Virus record (IMG/VR): IMGVR_UViG_3300031726_000433
Span: 34,722 to 98,721 of that record
Origin: a virus
Strand: one strand, 5' to 3'
Length of the DNA: 64,000 nt
The notes below the pieces were generated by a model. It saw only the letters and a program-made list of their open reading frames with translations, had not been told where the DNA came from and ran no database searches. Positions 28,207 to 37,094 of this stretch are shown here, piece by piece (positions within the stretch are counted from its first letter, which is position 1; every line of letters begins with the position of its first letter). Both the position numbers and the translations under genes were made by a program.

Positions 28207-29016
28207 ATGGAAATTCCAGATAAAGTTGTCAAGATTACTTTACTTGTTTTTGTAGCTTTACTTCTTTCTGCTGTGATAATTGTTGGTGTAGTAAAGAAAG
28301 TCAATGATGATAAGGTAATTGAACTTCAAAACCAGATTGCGTCAAAGGATACTACGATAGAGACGCAGAAAGGTTTGTACGAAAAGTTATCATTGCAATC
28401 TGATGATCTTAAGGATCTACTTGACAAGAGTGACGCTCAAAATAAGACGCTCATCAAGGCTCTAGAAGCAAATAGAGAAGAGCTTTTAACTGCGAATTCA
28501 CTTGTAATTAAGTGGAAGCATGCATATGAAGCTGAAGTTGCTGGTCACCAGACTGAAATTCCTCCCGTTAATCCTGGAGGAGTTGCACGCAAGAAGGTAG
28601 AATTCGATAAAGACTTTGGTTATCTTGTAGTTCACGGATATACTTTAACAGATCCTCCACAAGCATACATCAATGTTTCACAGGGTAGACCTCTAAAGTT
28701 AACGATTGCAGTTTCTCAGGATAAAAACGGAGTGTGGCGATCAAGAACTACATCATCTGAAGAAAACATGCAAGTTGAAATAGCTCTAGCTTCAGTTAAT
28801 CCATTCATGTTAGAATCTCGTTGGTATGAGAATATTGGTGTTGGTGCAGATCTTGCCGGTGGTCAAGCTGGAACTGGATTCGGAATTTTAGCTGGAGTAG
28901 GTGCAAGTTATAAGATTGGCAAGTTCGAAGTTGGACCTCATGTCTGGATAGGTATCTCTGATAGAATTGATAAATATCTTGGCGTTCAATTCATTTGGCA
29001 TCCTTTTGCGAGGTAA
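28207..29016 (+). CDS. Membrane-anchored coiled-coil protein with beta-rich C terminus, 269 aa
   Basis: A single N-terminal transmembrane helix (about residues 9-30, ITLLVFVALLLSAVIIVG) is followed by a coiled coil (about 35-115) with heptad-like Leu, Ile and Glu spacing. A Pro/Gly linker comes next, then a C-terminal half of alternating strands ending GVGASYKIGKFEVGPHVWIG and WHPFAR, which looks like outer-membrane beta-hairpins. This layout would span a periplasm, as spanins do, but no known family is recognised. The gene follows the small two-helix membrane protein with 6 bases between them. Envelope location is fairly likely; role unknown. Confidence 0.55.
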   Translation: MEIPDKVVKITLLVFVALLLSAVIIVGVVKKVNDDKVIELQNQIASKDTTIETQKGLYEKLSLQSDDLKDLLDKSDAQNKTLIKALEANREELLTANSLVIKWKHAYEAEVAGHQTEIPPVNPGGVARKKVEFDKDFGYLVVHGYTLTDPPQAYINVSQGRPLKLTIAVSQDKNGVWRSRTTSSEENMQVEIALASVNPFMLESRWYENIGVGADLAGGQAGTGFGILAGVGASYKIGKFEVGPHVWIGISDRIDKYLGVQFIWHPFAR

Positions 29017-29018
29017 TT

Positions 29019-29327
29019 GTGCAATCAAAACAAAAGTTTGTACTCTATAATCTCCGCGAAACATATCATGAACTAGGGAATTACGAGTTCAAAATAGTTC
29101 TAGATCCAAGATCTTTTAAAAACGGACATCTTTCAGAACTTCTATGTTTAGATTCAGATGGTAAACCCATGAAGTTTGAATATGAAAAATGGGGAAGAAA
29201 GATAAACTGTAAGTTTCTAATAGACAAGAGTGTAGCAGACGGAGTTTCTACTATCAAAATGAACTTAAAAGATGATAGTGGACATCAACATGAGGGTAGA
29301 GCCTCATTCTGGATTATAAAGCCTTGA
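29019..29327 (+). CDS. Hypothetical protein, GTG start, 102 aa
   Basis: I place the start at GTG 29019, two bases after the previous stop with GAGG at 29010-29013. An in-frame TTG at 28995 would overlap the upstream gene and has no ribosome site. The product is mixed alpha/beta with alternating charged and hydrophobic residues, without membrane segments or Cys clusters. It is not recognised. It is followed at once by the zinc-ribbon gene, probably in the same transcript. Confidence 0.5.
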   Translation: MQSKQKFVLYNLRETYHELGNYEFKIVLDPRSFKNGHLSELLCLDSDGKPMKFEYEKWGRKINCKFLIDKSVADGVSTIKMNLKDDSGHQHEGRASFWIIKP

Positions 29328-29328
29328 T

Positions 29329-29535
29329 ATGACTAATGAATATAGAGTTCCAACATTCTGCCCTCAATGTGAATTTTTAATGAAAGGTAAGTCAACGTAC
29401 ACTTACATGGATCATGGTGTCTGCGTGAATTGTTTTATTCAATTTGTGGAAGGTAGAGAAGAAAGATGGAAGTCTGGATGGAGGCCATCGCCTGAACAAC
29501 TTGAAGCTTTTAAGAAATCTATTTCAAGTTATTGA
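29329..29535 (+). CDS. Small zinc-ribbon protein, 68 aa
   Basis: Two CxxC pairs, C11-C14 (FCPQCEF) and C32-C35 (VCVNCFI), are spaced as in a zinc ribbon. The rest is a basic, aromatic-rich helix (EERWKSGWRPSPEQL). Small zinc proteins of this kind are common in T4-like phages, where some bind nucleic acid or host RNA polymerase; no specific role can be read here. ATG 29329 lies one base after the previous stop. Confidence 0.6.
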   Translation: MTNEYRVPTFCPQCEFLMKGKSTYTYMDHGVCVNCFIQFVEGREERWKSGWRPSPEQLEAFKKSISSY

Positions 29536-29564
29536 TATCTACGTCACTTTTCCACAGCTAGCCT

Positions 29565-29575
29565 CTAGTTAGAAG
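29565..29575 (+). promoter_or_regulatory. Candidate late-promoter motif CTAGTTAGAAG
   Basis: Core CTAGTTA lies 33 bases before ATG 29605. TTAGAAGTGG is identical to the site at 10010. It sits just before the gene pair ending in the large terminase. Confidence 0.4.
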
Positions 29576-29604
29576 TGGGAAACTTTCTTTTCGGAGCACC
29601 CAAA

Positions 29605-29997
29605 ATGGATAAAAAGCCTGAGAGTTTTGAAATGACTGAATACGGTGAAGAGCACCGTCATTTAGATAAGACACTTTCTGTTATAACTGAGATAGTAAGA
29701 GATCAAGTTCATGATTCTCCAGCTGTTAATGTGAGGGTTACATTTACTGGAAACCTCATGAAGTTGACATATCATTGCTATGAAATGCACCTTCCAGTTA
29801 GAATGAGAGATGTTGAAGAGACTGCTAGAAAAGCACTAACAGAAACTGTAAAGAACATCAAGAAGGAATTTAAGTCTCGTACAAAGGAAACACTAGATCT
29901 TTCTGAAAAGAAGGAGATGGAGAATTACTCTGTACAGAAGGTTAGCTTGAATGAACGTTACATGTATGCTTCGTGGCGTTTCTTTGAGATTGGATAA
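29605..29997 (+). CDS. Hypothetical protein upstream of terminase, 130 aa
   Basis: An in-frame GTG at 29575 exists, but it overlaps the promoter-like motif. ATG 29605 has GGAG at 29593-29596 with an 8-base spacer and is preferred. The product is mixed alpha/beta, with a helix rich in Lys/Glu (about residues 80-105) and no catalytic motif. It ends directly at the terminase ATG. The position, just before the large terminase, is where small terminase subunits occur, but no helix-turn-helix or T4 gp16 likeness is visible, so I leave it unnamed. Confidence 0.6.
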   Translation: MDKKPESFEMTEYGEEHRHLDKTLSVITEIVRDQVHDSPAVNVRVTFTGNLMKLTYHCYEMHLPVRMRDVEETARKALTETVKNIKKEFKSRTKETLDLSEKKEMENYSVQKVSLNERYMYASWRFFEIG

Positions 29998-31683
29998 ATG
30001 AACAAATCAATTCTGCGCAATGAAATCATCATGTGCGGAAAGGATCCTTGTTACTTCATACGAAAGTATGTTAAGATCAAGCATCCTGTAAGGGGGCTCA
30101 TACCCTTTACAATGTTTGACTATCAAGAAGAACTAGTTCAAGACTACGTTAAGCACCGTTTTAACGTAGTCTTAAAAGCAAGACAACTTGGTATATCTGA
30201 AGTCACTGCTGCATATGCAACGTGGCTGATGTTATTCCACAGAGAAAAGAATATCATTGTAATGGCGTCCAAGGCAGATACTGCCAAGAACATTATTCGT
30301 AAGGTTGCCACAGCTCTAAAGAAACTTCCGAAGTGGTTGATGTTGGCAGATGTTACAACCGATAATAAGTTGTCAATAGAACTAAGTAACGGATCAAGAA
30401 TAGCTGCGATTGCAACGTCAGAAGATGCAGGACGTTCAGAAGCTGTTTCATTTCTTATCATCGACGAAGCTGCATTCGTCCAAAGATTCGATGAGTTGTG
30501 GACAGGACTTTATCCTACAGTTGCTGCTGGTGGTAGAGCTGTCGTGTTGTCTACTCCAAATGGCGTAGGAAACAAATTCCATCAGATTTATTCAGAGGCA
30601 GAAGAGGGTACCAACGACTTTAAGCCTCATGTGTTTATGTGGTGGAGGCATCCTGAAAGAATCTCTGACTTAAGAGACGATCCAGATAGAAAGGGTTTCA
30701 AGACATCGACGTGGCTTGTTAATGAAATCAAAGCAGCAAACATGTCTCCAAGAGACGTCGCTCAGGAACTTGAATGCAACTTTAATGCGTCTGGTGATAC
30801 TGTCATAACGACAGAAGCAATGAATTGGTTGAGAGATGGAACGATGCAGCCAGCAGAGAGAGCTCACTGGGATAGGAATCTTTTTCGTTGGTTTCAAGCT
30901 CACGGAAAGGCAAGATACGTAATATCGGCAGACGTTGCCAGAGGCGATGGAAGAGACCACTCTGCTGCACACGTATGGGATGCTCAATCAATGTCTCAGT
31001 GCGCAGAGTATTATGGAAAGGTTCCAGTCGAAGAGTTTGCTAAAATCCTATGTGATCTTGGACATGAATACAATAATGCGTTGCTTGTTGTTGAAAATAC
31101 GTCTATAGGTTTGGCTTGTATCGAACATATAAAACTTCTCAACTATGAGAATGTGTACTTCTCTAGAAGAGGAGATCAGAGACCAGGTGAAGCTGTTAAT
31201 ATGTATTGGGGACCAAACACTGAAGATCTTGTTCCTGGGTTCACAACTTCTCAAAAGAATAGATCGTTGATGATAGCAAAGCTAGAAGAGTATATAAGAA
31301 ATAAAATCATCACGATAAGATCTGAAAGATTCACGGAAGAATTAAGAACATTCATCTGGAATAACGGTAGACCTGAAGCTATGAAAGGTTATAACGACGA
31401 CCTTATAATGGCTGCCGCCATTGGTGTCTGGATTAGAGATACGTATCTATCACCGTCCTTTGCTTCTTCAGACATACAAGGCAAATTGCTTGGTGGAATA
31501 GAGATGGATAGGACATACAATAGTCAAATAAAAGGTGCCTCGAAGGATCCTCGTGCTTCTGCAAGCAATTCTCCAGCGCAGAGGGGTAATTATAAGGGTA
31601 GTATTGGAGCGAGAGTAAGACTACCAAATGGCATAACTGAAGATTTTAGTTGGTTGGTAGATGGTATCATAAGTAAGGGGTAA
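29998..31683 (+). CDS. 17: Terminase large subunit (T4 gp17-like), 561 aa
   Basis: DNA-packaging motor ATPase and headful nuclease. The N-terminal ATPase shows the adenine-binding DYQ (Q43), a Walker A-like segment KARQLGISE (60-68), Walker B FLIIDEAAF (152-160) and the coupling motif LSTPNG. The C-terminal RNase H-like nuclease has SADVARGDGRDHS (about 312), LLVVENTSIG and the final acidic pair in GYNDDLIMAA. Length is close to that of T4 gp17 (610 aa). Walker A lacks the usual GKT/S, the lysine lying ahead of the loop, a variant known in several terminases. ATG 29998 follows the previous stop with no gap. The product should dock on the portal protein encoded at 32295. Confidence 0.93.
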   Translation: MNKSILRNEIIMCGKDPCYFIRKYVKIKHPVRGLIPFTMFDYQEELVQDYVKHRFNVVLKARQLGISEVTAAYATWLMLFHREKNIIVMASKADTAKNIIRKVATALKKLPKWLMLADVTTDNKLSIELSNGSRIAAIATSEDAGRSEAVSFLIIDEAAFVQRFDELWTGLYPTVAAGGRAVVLSTPNGVGNKFHQIYSEAEEGTNDFKPHVFMWWRHPERISDLRDDPDRKGFKTSTWLVNEIKAANMSPRDVAQELECNFNASGDTVITTEAMNWLRDGTMQPAERAHWDRNLFRWFQAHGKARYVISADVARGDGRDHSAAHVWDAQSMSQCAEYYGKVPVEEFAKILCDLGHEYNNALLVVENTSIGLACIEHIKLLNYENVYFSRRGDQRPGEAVNMYWGPNTEDLVPGFTTSQKNRSLMIAKLEEYIRNKIITIRSERFTEELRTFIWNNGRPEAMKGYNDDLIMAAAIGVWIRDTYLSPSFASSDIQGKLLGGIEMDRTYNSQIKGASKDPRASASNSPAQRGNYKGSIGARVRLPNGITEDFSWLVDGIISKG

Positions 31684-31685
31684 AA

Positions 31686-32291
31686 ATGTTTGTATATGGA
31701 TTGATTGACCCATTTTCAAAACAACTTCGTTACGTTGGTAAAACGGAAGTTGGAGCTTCAAGGCCTAAGGCTCACTGGACAAGTCACAAAAATAGAAATG
31801 ACCGCTGTCATACGTGGGTACGATCTATTCTAAATAAAGAATCAATTCCGGAAGTAGAAATTTTGCAAAGTTGTAATAATAGAAATGAATTAAATGACGC
31901 TGAAATGTTTTGGATTGGATATCTAAAGATGACAGGGTGCAGATTAACAAATATGACTCCTGGTGGAGATGGTGTCGCGAAAGGGAATACACCCTGGAAC
32001 AAAGGAGCGACGTACTCAAGTCCAGCTATTTCAAAAGCAAAAAGAGGAGTCAAAACACGCCCATGCTCAGACGAAGTAAAAAGAAAAATATCTGAGAGTC
32101 TCAAAGGTAGAACACACTCTGCTGAGAGAGTAGAAAAGATCGCTGCAGCTCACAGAGGAAAGAAGCAAAGCAAAGAGCAAGTTGAAAAATTTACAAAGTC
32201 AATCAGGTCCTACTGGGATAGCTCTGAATCAGCCGAACATCGTCAAATCTTATCTGACAATATGAAAAAGATGAGAGTGACAAAGGGATAA
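31686..32291 (+). CDS. GIY-YIG homing endonuclease with NUMOD3-like repeats, 201 aa
   Basis: The N-terminal 85 residues show a GIY-YIG core in variant form: FVYGL (2-6), RYVGKT (15-20), catalytic R26 in SRPKAHW and E73 in LNDAEMFW. The second half has NUMOD3-like DNA-binding segments (SDEVKRKISESLKGR, SAERVEKIAAAHRGK), basic and repetitive. It begins 2 bases after the terminase stop and ends 3 bases before the portal ATG, with AAGGGG as ribosome site. It is a free-standing homing endonuclease placed between two essential genes, likely to cut the equivalent junction in related phages. The class is well supported; the target is unknown. Confidence 0.88.
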   Translation: MFVYGLIDPFSKQLRYVGKTEVGASRPKAHWTSHKNRNDRCHTWVRSILNKESIPEVEILQSCNNRNELNDAEMFWIGYLKMTGCRLTNMTPGGDGVAKGNTPWNKGATYSSPAISKAKRGVKTRPCSDEVKRKISESLKGRTHSAERVEKIAAAHRGKKQSKEQVEKFTKSIRSYWDSSESAEHRQILSDNMKKMRVTKG

Positions 32292-32294
32292 AGC

Positions 32295-34160
32295 ATGCCA
32301 GATCTAATTCAAAACAAAGAAAGCGTTTGGAAGAGACTTACAAGACTTTTTAGAAGTGGTCCTGTAGTTCGTCACAAGATTGCGTCTGGTGAAAAGTTTG
32401 CTGAACCCGAAGGAACAGCACAGGCATACAAGAGAGAACTATCACATCTTTATGTTCACTCATTAGCTTCATATGGACAGTATGAAAGAATGTCAAGATA
32501 TGCAGACTATAGTGAGATGGAATTCACACCAGAAATCGCATCAGCTCTTGACATTTATTCAGATGAAACAACGACATACAATGAAAAGGGTGGAATTCTA
32601 GAAGTTAATAGCAAGAATGCTGAGATAAAGCAAGTTCTTGAAACGTTGTTTTATGACGTTTTAAATATCGAATTTAATATCTGGAGCTGGACGCGTAACC
32701 TCTGCAAGTACGGTGACTTCCTTTTGTTCGTTGATGCAAATGAGACGAACGGAATTCTTAACCTTCTACCAATTCCAATCAACGAAATTGAAAGAGAAGA
32801 GGGATATGATAAACAGGATCCATTTGCCGTTCGTTTCCGCTGGCTAACTCAGGGAAACTCGATTCTTGAAAATTGGCAAATCGTCCATTTTAGACTTCTT
32901 GGAAATGATAGCTTCCTTCCATATGGTCAAAGCATCATAGAACCAGCTCGACGCATCTGGAGACAGTTGATTCTCATTGAGGATGCCATGTTGGTTTACC
33001 GCATTGTTCGTTCTCCTGAACGTAGAGTGTTCTACATTGACGTTGGAAACGTTGCTCCTGATCAAATTGACACATTCATGGAGCAGATCAAGACTAGACT
33101 GCGTAGAAATCAGATCATTGATCCTACAACTGGAAGAGTCGATCTTCGCTACAATCCTTTGTCTGTTGATGAAGACTACTTCATTCCTATTCGTGGAGAG
33201 AAGAGTTCAAAGATTGAAAATCTTCCAGGTGGACAGTTTACTGGAGATATCGAAGACGTTCAATACATTCAGAACAAGTTGTTCGCAGCACTCAAGGTTC
33301 CCAAGGCGTATCTTGGATATGAGTCTGATTTGGGTTCAAAGGCAACTCTTGCTCAGCAGGACGTAAGATTTGCAAGAACAATCGAAAGAATTCAGAAGAT
33401 ACTTGTTGCCGAATTGAATAAGATTGCAATCATTCACCTATTCCTTCTAGGTTACAACGGAACTGATTTAGCAGACTTCGAACTTAAGTTAGCAACATCT
33501 TCAACTGTTCATGAGCAGCAGAAATTGGAGTTGTGGAGAATGAGATTCGAAATCGCTTCAGCTGCAACCGAAGGCGTTCTCGATCGTGAATCAATATACA
33601 AGAAGATCTTTAGTCTATCTGATGAAGAGATTGAAAAGGTTCGTGAAGGAAAGAAGCTTGATAAACTAGAAGATCTTGTACTTGAACAAATGCAAGCACC
33701 TCCTCAGCCAGGAGAAGCAGAAGCTCCAGCTGCAGAACCAGTCTCTGGAGAAGAGAATCTTCCAGATACTCTAGGCGGCGAAGCTCAAGCGGAGACTCCG
33801 CCAGCTGAAACGCCTCCTGAAACGACTCCAGAATCAGTTATCCATGAAGAAGAGGAAATGGAATTAGAAAAGAAGAACATGGGAAGTACAGGAAACGACG
33901 CGTCAAGGGGTGACGGAAAAGGAAAGGATCTTTTCTCTACTGGAGAAGATCTACACCAGATGGTTTTCGGAACGAAGAAGCAGACAGGATCTGACCCTAA
34001 TGATTTTAGATCGTTGCGAAGATTGGTGACACGTCCGTTCTCAGAAGTTAAAACAAAAGAAGAAAAAGCACTAAATGAACAACTTGAAAGAGATTCCAAG
34101 AGAATAAATGAAATAGATAAAGATCTTAAATCTTTACTTAGAACGCTTAAGAAACGCTAA
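32295..34160 (+). CDS. 20: Portal protein (T4 gp20-like), 621 aa
   Basis: Forms the ring at the special head vertex through which DNA enters. The T4-type portal pattern is clear: EFTPEIASALDIYSDE near residue 75, the AMLVYRIVRSPERRVFYIDVG wing/stem region (about 235-255), SKIENLPGGQ, and LKVPKAYLGYE in the clip region (about 335). The C terminus is unusual for its Pro/Glu/Ala-rich, acidic linker (about 470-530) followed by a charged helical end; T4 gp20 is shorter (524 aa). ATG 32295 is separated from the terminase only by the homing endonuclease gene. Confidence 0.93.
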   Translation: MPDLIQNKESVWKRLTRLFRSGPVVRHKIASGEKFAEPEGTAQAYKRELSHLYVHSLASYGQYERMSRYADYSEMEFTPEIASALDIYSDETTTYNEKGGILEVNSKNAEIKQVLETLFYDVLNIEFNIWSWTRNLCKYGDFLLFVDANETNGILNLLPIPINEIEREEGYDKQDPFAVRFRWLTQGNSILENWQIVHFRLLGNDSFLPYGQSIIEPARRIWRQLILIEDAMLVYRIVRSPERRVFYIDVGNVAPDQIDTFMEQIKTRLRRNQIIDPTTGRVDLRYNPLSVDEDYFIPIRGEKSSKIENLPGGQFTGDIEDVQYIQNKLFAALKVPKAYLGYESDLGSKATLAQQDVRFARTIERIQKILVAELNKIAIIHLFLLGYNGTDLADFELKLATSSTVHEQQKLELWRMRFEIASAATEGVLDRESIYKKIFSLSDEEIEKVREGKKLDKLEDLVLEQMQAPPQPGEAEAPAAEPVSGEENLPDTLGGEAQAETPPAETPPETTPESVIHEEEEMELEKKNMGSTGNDASRGDGKGKDLFSTGEDLHQMVFGTKKQTGSDPNDFRSLRRLVTRPFSEVKTKEEKALNEQLERDSKRINEIDKDLKSLLRTLKKR

Positions 34161-34187
34161 GATCTTAGCCGGAACGTCTTTCAACGG

Positions 34188-34194
34188 CTATTTA
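34188..34194 (+). promoter_or_regulatory. Candidate late-promoter motif CTATTTA
   Basis: Core CTATTTA lies 30 bases before ATG 34225. It overlaps the right arm of an inverted repeat, TAGCCG ... CGGCTA (34166-34190), which may weakly end the portal transcript. Inferred from recurrence of the motif. Confidence 0.35.
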
Positions 34195-34224
34195 CGGTAA
34201 GACAAAGACTGGAGCCATTATAAA

Positions 34225-35088
34225 ATGTCTTCTACATTTCGACACAACAAAAAGCGTAACACTGGGCTTGTCTACGAGCAGCTTGTGAGACGCATGGCTT
34301 TAAGCATGGTTGACCGTGATCCGGAGAACTATCTTAAGGCTCTATCAATCGTCAAGAAGTATTACTCTCCTGGCCAACCGCTAGCTAAAGAACGTGAGAT
34401 CTTTGAAGTCATTTCGAAGAGTCATGGATTATCTGAACAAGTCGCTAGAAAGGTTCTTAGTGAGATTGTCAAATATGCGTCGTCAATAGACGAAGCAAAG
34501 ATTGATATTAAGAAGAGCAATCTGATCAAGGACATACACCACACTTTCGGGCAGGACTTTTTCAACGTTCACAGAGTTTCTGAGTATAGATTGTTAGCCT
34601 CCGTACAACTCCTCATCGAACAAAGTAGAAATAAGAAACAGAATATTTCAGAAGGCGTCCAGAAAATTCAACTTGAAGAGTCGCTCATCAAGTACATGAC
34701 TGTCCCTCTACAGGAGAATTCCTCAAAGAATAGAGGAGAGAAGGTTGATGGTCTTGTTGCAGCTCTAGCAATGAAGAAATTCGAACAGAGATACTCTGGA
34801 TCACTTAATGAAAGTCAAAAGAAAACAATTCGTAGATTTATGAATTATTCAATGACTGGCAACAAAGATCAATTTAAACGTGAGATGGAAGAGGAAAGAA
34901 AAGGACTTCTAGAGAAGCTCGAGGCTTCAAGAGGGATGAAGTGCTTTAAGGATGATAATGTCATGGGGCAGAGGTTGAATGAAGCTCTCGACTCATTGAG
35001 AGCCCTTTCTGACGTATCCTCTGAGAAGGCCGTGCAGGAACTTCTCCTATTCCATAAACTTACTGCGGAGATTGACAGTGAAGAATGA
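34225..35088 (+). CDS. Hypothetical head-module protein, 287 aa
   Basis: Largely helical, charged protein (many Lys, Glu, Arg) with no recognised domain; the N terminus is basic (FRHNKKRNTG). It follows the portal gene in the place where T4 has the small prohead-core genes 67 and 68, so a part in prohead assembly is inferred from position. The first ATG is used; a promoter-like motif precedes it. Its stop overlaps the start region of the next gene. Confidence 0.6.
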   Translation: MSSTFRHNKKRNTGLVYEQLVRRMALSMVDRDPENYLKALSIVKKYYSPGQPLAKEREIFEVISKSHGLSEQVARKVLSEIVKYASSIDEAKIDIKKSNLIKDIHHTFGQDFFNVHRVSEYRLLASVQLLIEQSRNKKQNISEGVQKIQLEESLIKYMTVPLQENSSKNRGEKVDGLVAALAMKKFEQRYSGSLNESQKKTIRRFMNYSMTGNKDQFKREMEEERKGLLEKLEASRGMKCFKDDNVMGQRLNEALDSLRALSDVSSEKAVQELLLFHKLTAEIDSEE

Positions 35089-36610
35089 AATGAACGCAGG
35101 TGGAGTTGCTGGTTTTCAAGTTCCAACCGGCATCAAAAAGCGCAAGACAAAAGTAGATGAACTTCTAGCTAAACACAAAGATTTAGATGAAGGCATGGCT
35201 CTTTCTTACTTTTCTTCATTGTCTGAAGAACAAGGCGAAGAAATAGGAGTACAACTTGATGGGATGCCAGATGAAGTCGCTCAGTTAATGCGTATGTTCA
35301 TGGCAAGAGAGCTAATCAAACACAAAGTAAAGGAAGTAGTTAGAAAGAAGGCTGGTGGCGGTGGCTACAATCTTTATGCTCCAAATCCTGGGAAGAAAGG
35401 AACTTCTAAGTCTGTTGGATCTTTCCCAACAAAATTGGGAGCCAAGAGAGCTGAACTTGCGAGGTTCCCTCCAAAAGAGCCAGGAAAGCTACAACGTCTA
35501 AGAAAGGAAGTAGACAAACTACAGAAGGATCCAAAGAAAGCAGCAGAGAAGGAGAAAGCTGCATCTAAGAAAAAAGGAACAGACAAGGGTCATAAGAAGG
35601 AGAGCGTCGTATTCGAAGCAACTCCATTCCAGACATCTGCATCTCCGATGGCCTCTACGTCTTCGTCTACACAAGCGAAGACTAGTAATGATGCTAAGAG
35701 TTTCATGACAGGGTTGAAGAGTCTACAAAAGGGTACAGATCAATATAACAATTATGTAAATGATCATGCGAAGTTATTAAGTCCAGCGGCGCAAGATAAC
35801 CCGTTCAGAAGAGATGTACAAAAACTTGATAAAACTCTTGCCGCGTCAGGAAAACCAACACTAACATCCATGCTAACAAAAATGGGTGATACGAAGTCAA
35901 ATGCTGGTTTTAAACCTGGACAGACAAAGACAACCGTTGGAACTCAATCTGCTCTGAGCAACATGCCAAGGGAAAATATCGAACGCAGAATTGAATTCAT
36001 GCATCGTACTGTATTATCAAAGATCATAACGAGAGATCTTACAGAATCTCTATTCCGTGAAGAAAGAACTGAAAGCGAATGGGATGATTATATCTCAAAG
36101 CTTTCAAAGAATGCATTGGCTGGTGATTCAAAGTTTCAAAGCCTTCAAAAGAATATCTCAAAGAAGACTGAGGGTATTCTTGATGATGCGTTCAATACAA
36201 TAAGAAAGGCCGTGGGAAAGGGTATCAAACTAAAGAGCTTCGGTGTGAAGCATGATGCCGACTCTGGCAAGACGTATCTAGCTTTCAGCGCATCGTTTAA
36301 TGATGTCACAGCGGAGCCAATTTACATTCATGTAGATGGCGGAGTACCAAAGATTCACCTTTCACAGAATGCAAAGGTATCTCTTACCAAGACTGACCCT
36401 GGCCAAGCCAAGTTATTCAGAGCAGAGCTTGTAACTGTTCAGGAAAGAGTTCTTGACAATATGGATGATCTTTCAAGAGCTATCGGTGCAAGAGATAAGT
36501 ATCTAACAAAACTTGAGAATGAAGTCGACTCTCACGTTGCAAGCATGTCGCCCTTACAGATTTCATTGTTGAAGCAATTGCTTGTTAAAAAATACAGGAA
36601 GGTAAGCTAA
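35078..36610 (+). CDS. Hypothetical head-module protein, basic and low-complexity N-terminal half, 510 aa
   Basis: I prefer GTG 35078 (GGAG at 35067-35070, 7-base spacer); ATG 35090 and TTG 35072 are in-frame alternatives. Residues about 85-180 are rich in Lys, Gly and Pro and contain YNLYAPNPGKKG and FPTKLGAKRAELARFPPK, probably DNA- or protein-binding. The C-terminal 200 residues look folded (alpha/beta). Unrecognised. Its place between portal and prohead protease suggests a capsid-internal or core protein. The ATG of the next gene overlaps its stop (TAATG). Confidence 0.55.
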   Translation: MKNEMNAGGVAGFQVPTGIKKRKTKVDELLAKHKDLDEGMALSYFSSLSEEQGEEIGVQLDGMPDEVAQLMRMFMARELIKHKVKEVVRKKAGGGGYNLYAPNPGKKGTSKSVGSFPTKLGAKRAELARFPPKEPGKLQRLRKEVDKLQKDPKKAAEKEKAASKKKGTDKGHKKESVVFEATPFQTSASPMASTSSSTQAKTSNDAKSFMTGLKSLQKGTDQYNNYVNDHAKLLSPAAQDNPFRRDVQKLDKTLAASGKPTLTSMLTKMGDTKSNAGFKPGQTKTTVGTQSALSNMPRENIERRIEFMHRTVLSKIITRDLTESLFREERTESEWDDYISKLSKNALAGDSKFQSLQKNISKKTEGILDDAFNTIRKAVGKGIKLKSFGVKHDADSGKTYLAFSASFNDVTAEPIYIHVDGGVPKIHLSQNAKVSLTKTDPGQAKLFRAELVTVQERVLDNMDDLSRAIGARDKYLTKLENEVDSHVASMSPLQISLLKQLLVKKYRKVS

Positions 36611-36927
36611 TGAATCCATGGAAACTTGCAGAAGCTAAAATTGAAGAAGGCGATGTCGTCGACTTTCAAAAAGCAAAGTCAAAGAAGTCACAAACACCTC
36701 CTGCACCTCCAACAGGTGGCACGTCAAGTGGAAGCTGCGCTACGGCAGTTAAACAGTTGATGGGCGGCAGAGCAGGTGGGCTTGTCGATAAGAACATGCT
36801 TCAATCATTAAAGCAACTCGCCACAGGGCTTGACAGTCTTGCAGGTGCATCTGACAATGGTAAAATGCTGCAAAAGTCATGGTCTGCATTCATAGGTGAA
36901 CTCGCCGAGGCCGTCAATTCACAATGA
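36610..36927 (+). CDS. Hypothetical small head-module protein, 105 aa
   Basis: Starts at ATG 36610, overlapping the previous TAA by one base. It has a Lys/Pro/Gly-rich linker (about residues 22-45) followed by a helical region (about 48-103). No known domain. Placed between portal and protease genes, where T4 encodes small prohead-core proteins, so a core or scaffold role is possible. Overlaps the next gene by ATGA, implying coupled translation. Confidence 0.55.
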   Translation: MNPWKLAEAKIEEGDVVDFQKAKSKKSQTPPAPPTGGTSSGSCATAVKQLMGGRAGGLVDKNMLQSLKQLATGLDSLAGASDNGKMLQKSWSAFIGELAEAVNSQ

Positions 36928-37094
36928 GTGCCTGGGATATTCTTCAGAAAAAGATTGATGAAGCTTTCATAAGAGATCTTGTTAAGAGATATATCAAGGA
37001 ACAAGAAATAAAAGAGTCTCCAGTTGGTGGTGGAGCAGCTGAAGACGGAGAAGGTGGAGCTCCTGTTGAAACTGAAGTAGAGGAAACATACTAA
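36924..37094 (+). CDS. Very small acidic protein before protease, 56 aa
   Basis: ATG 36924 overlaps the previous TGA (ATGA), and its TAA overlaps the protease ATG by one base (TAATG), so coupling at both ends supports a real gene. The N-terminal 30 residues form a likely amphipathic helix (WDILQKKIDEAFIRDLVKRY); the rest is Gly- and Glu-rich. T4 gp67, a small acidic prohead-core protein, has a similar position and charge, but sequence likeness is too weak to name it. Confidence 0.6.
   Translation: MSAWDILQKKIDEAFIRDLVKRYIKEQEIKESPVGGGAAEDGEGGAPVETEVEETY

Noticed and set aside
29575-29604. Extended GTG start for the gene before terminase
   Set aside because: GTG 29575 overlaps the promoter-like motif and has no ribosome site, whereas ATG 29605 has GGAG at ideal distance.
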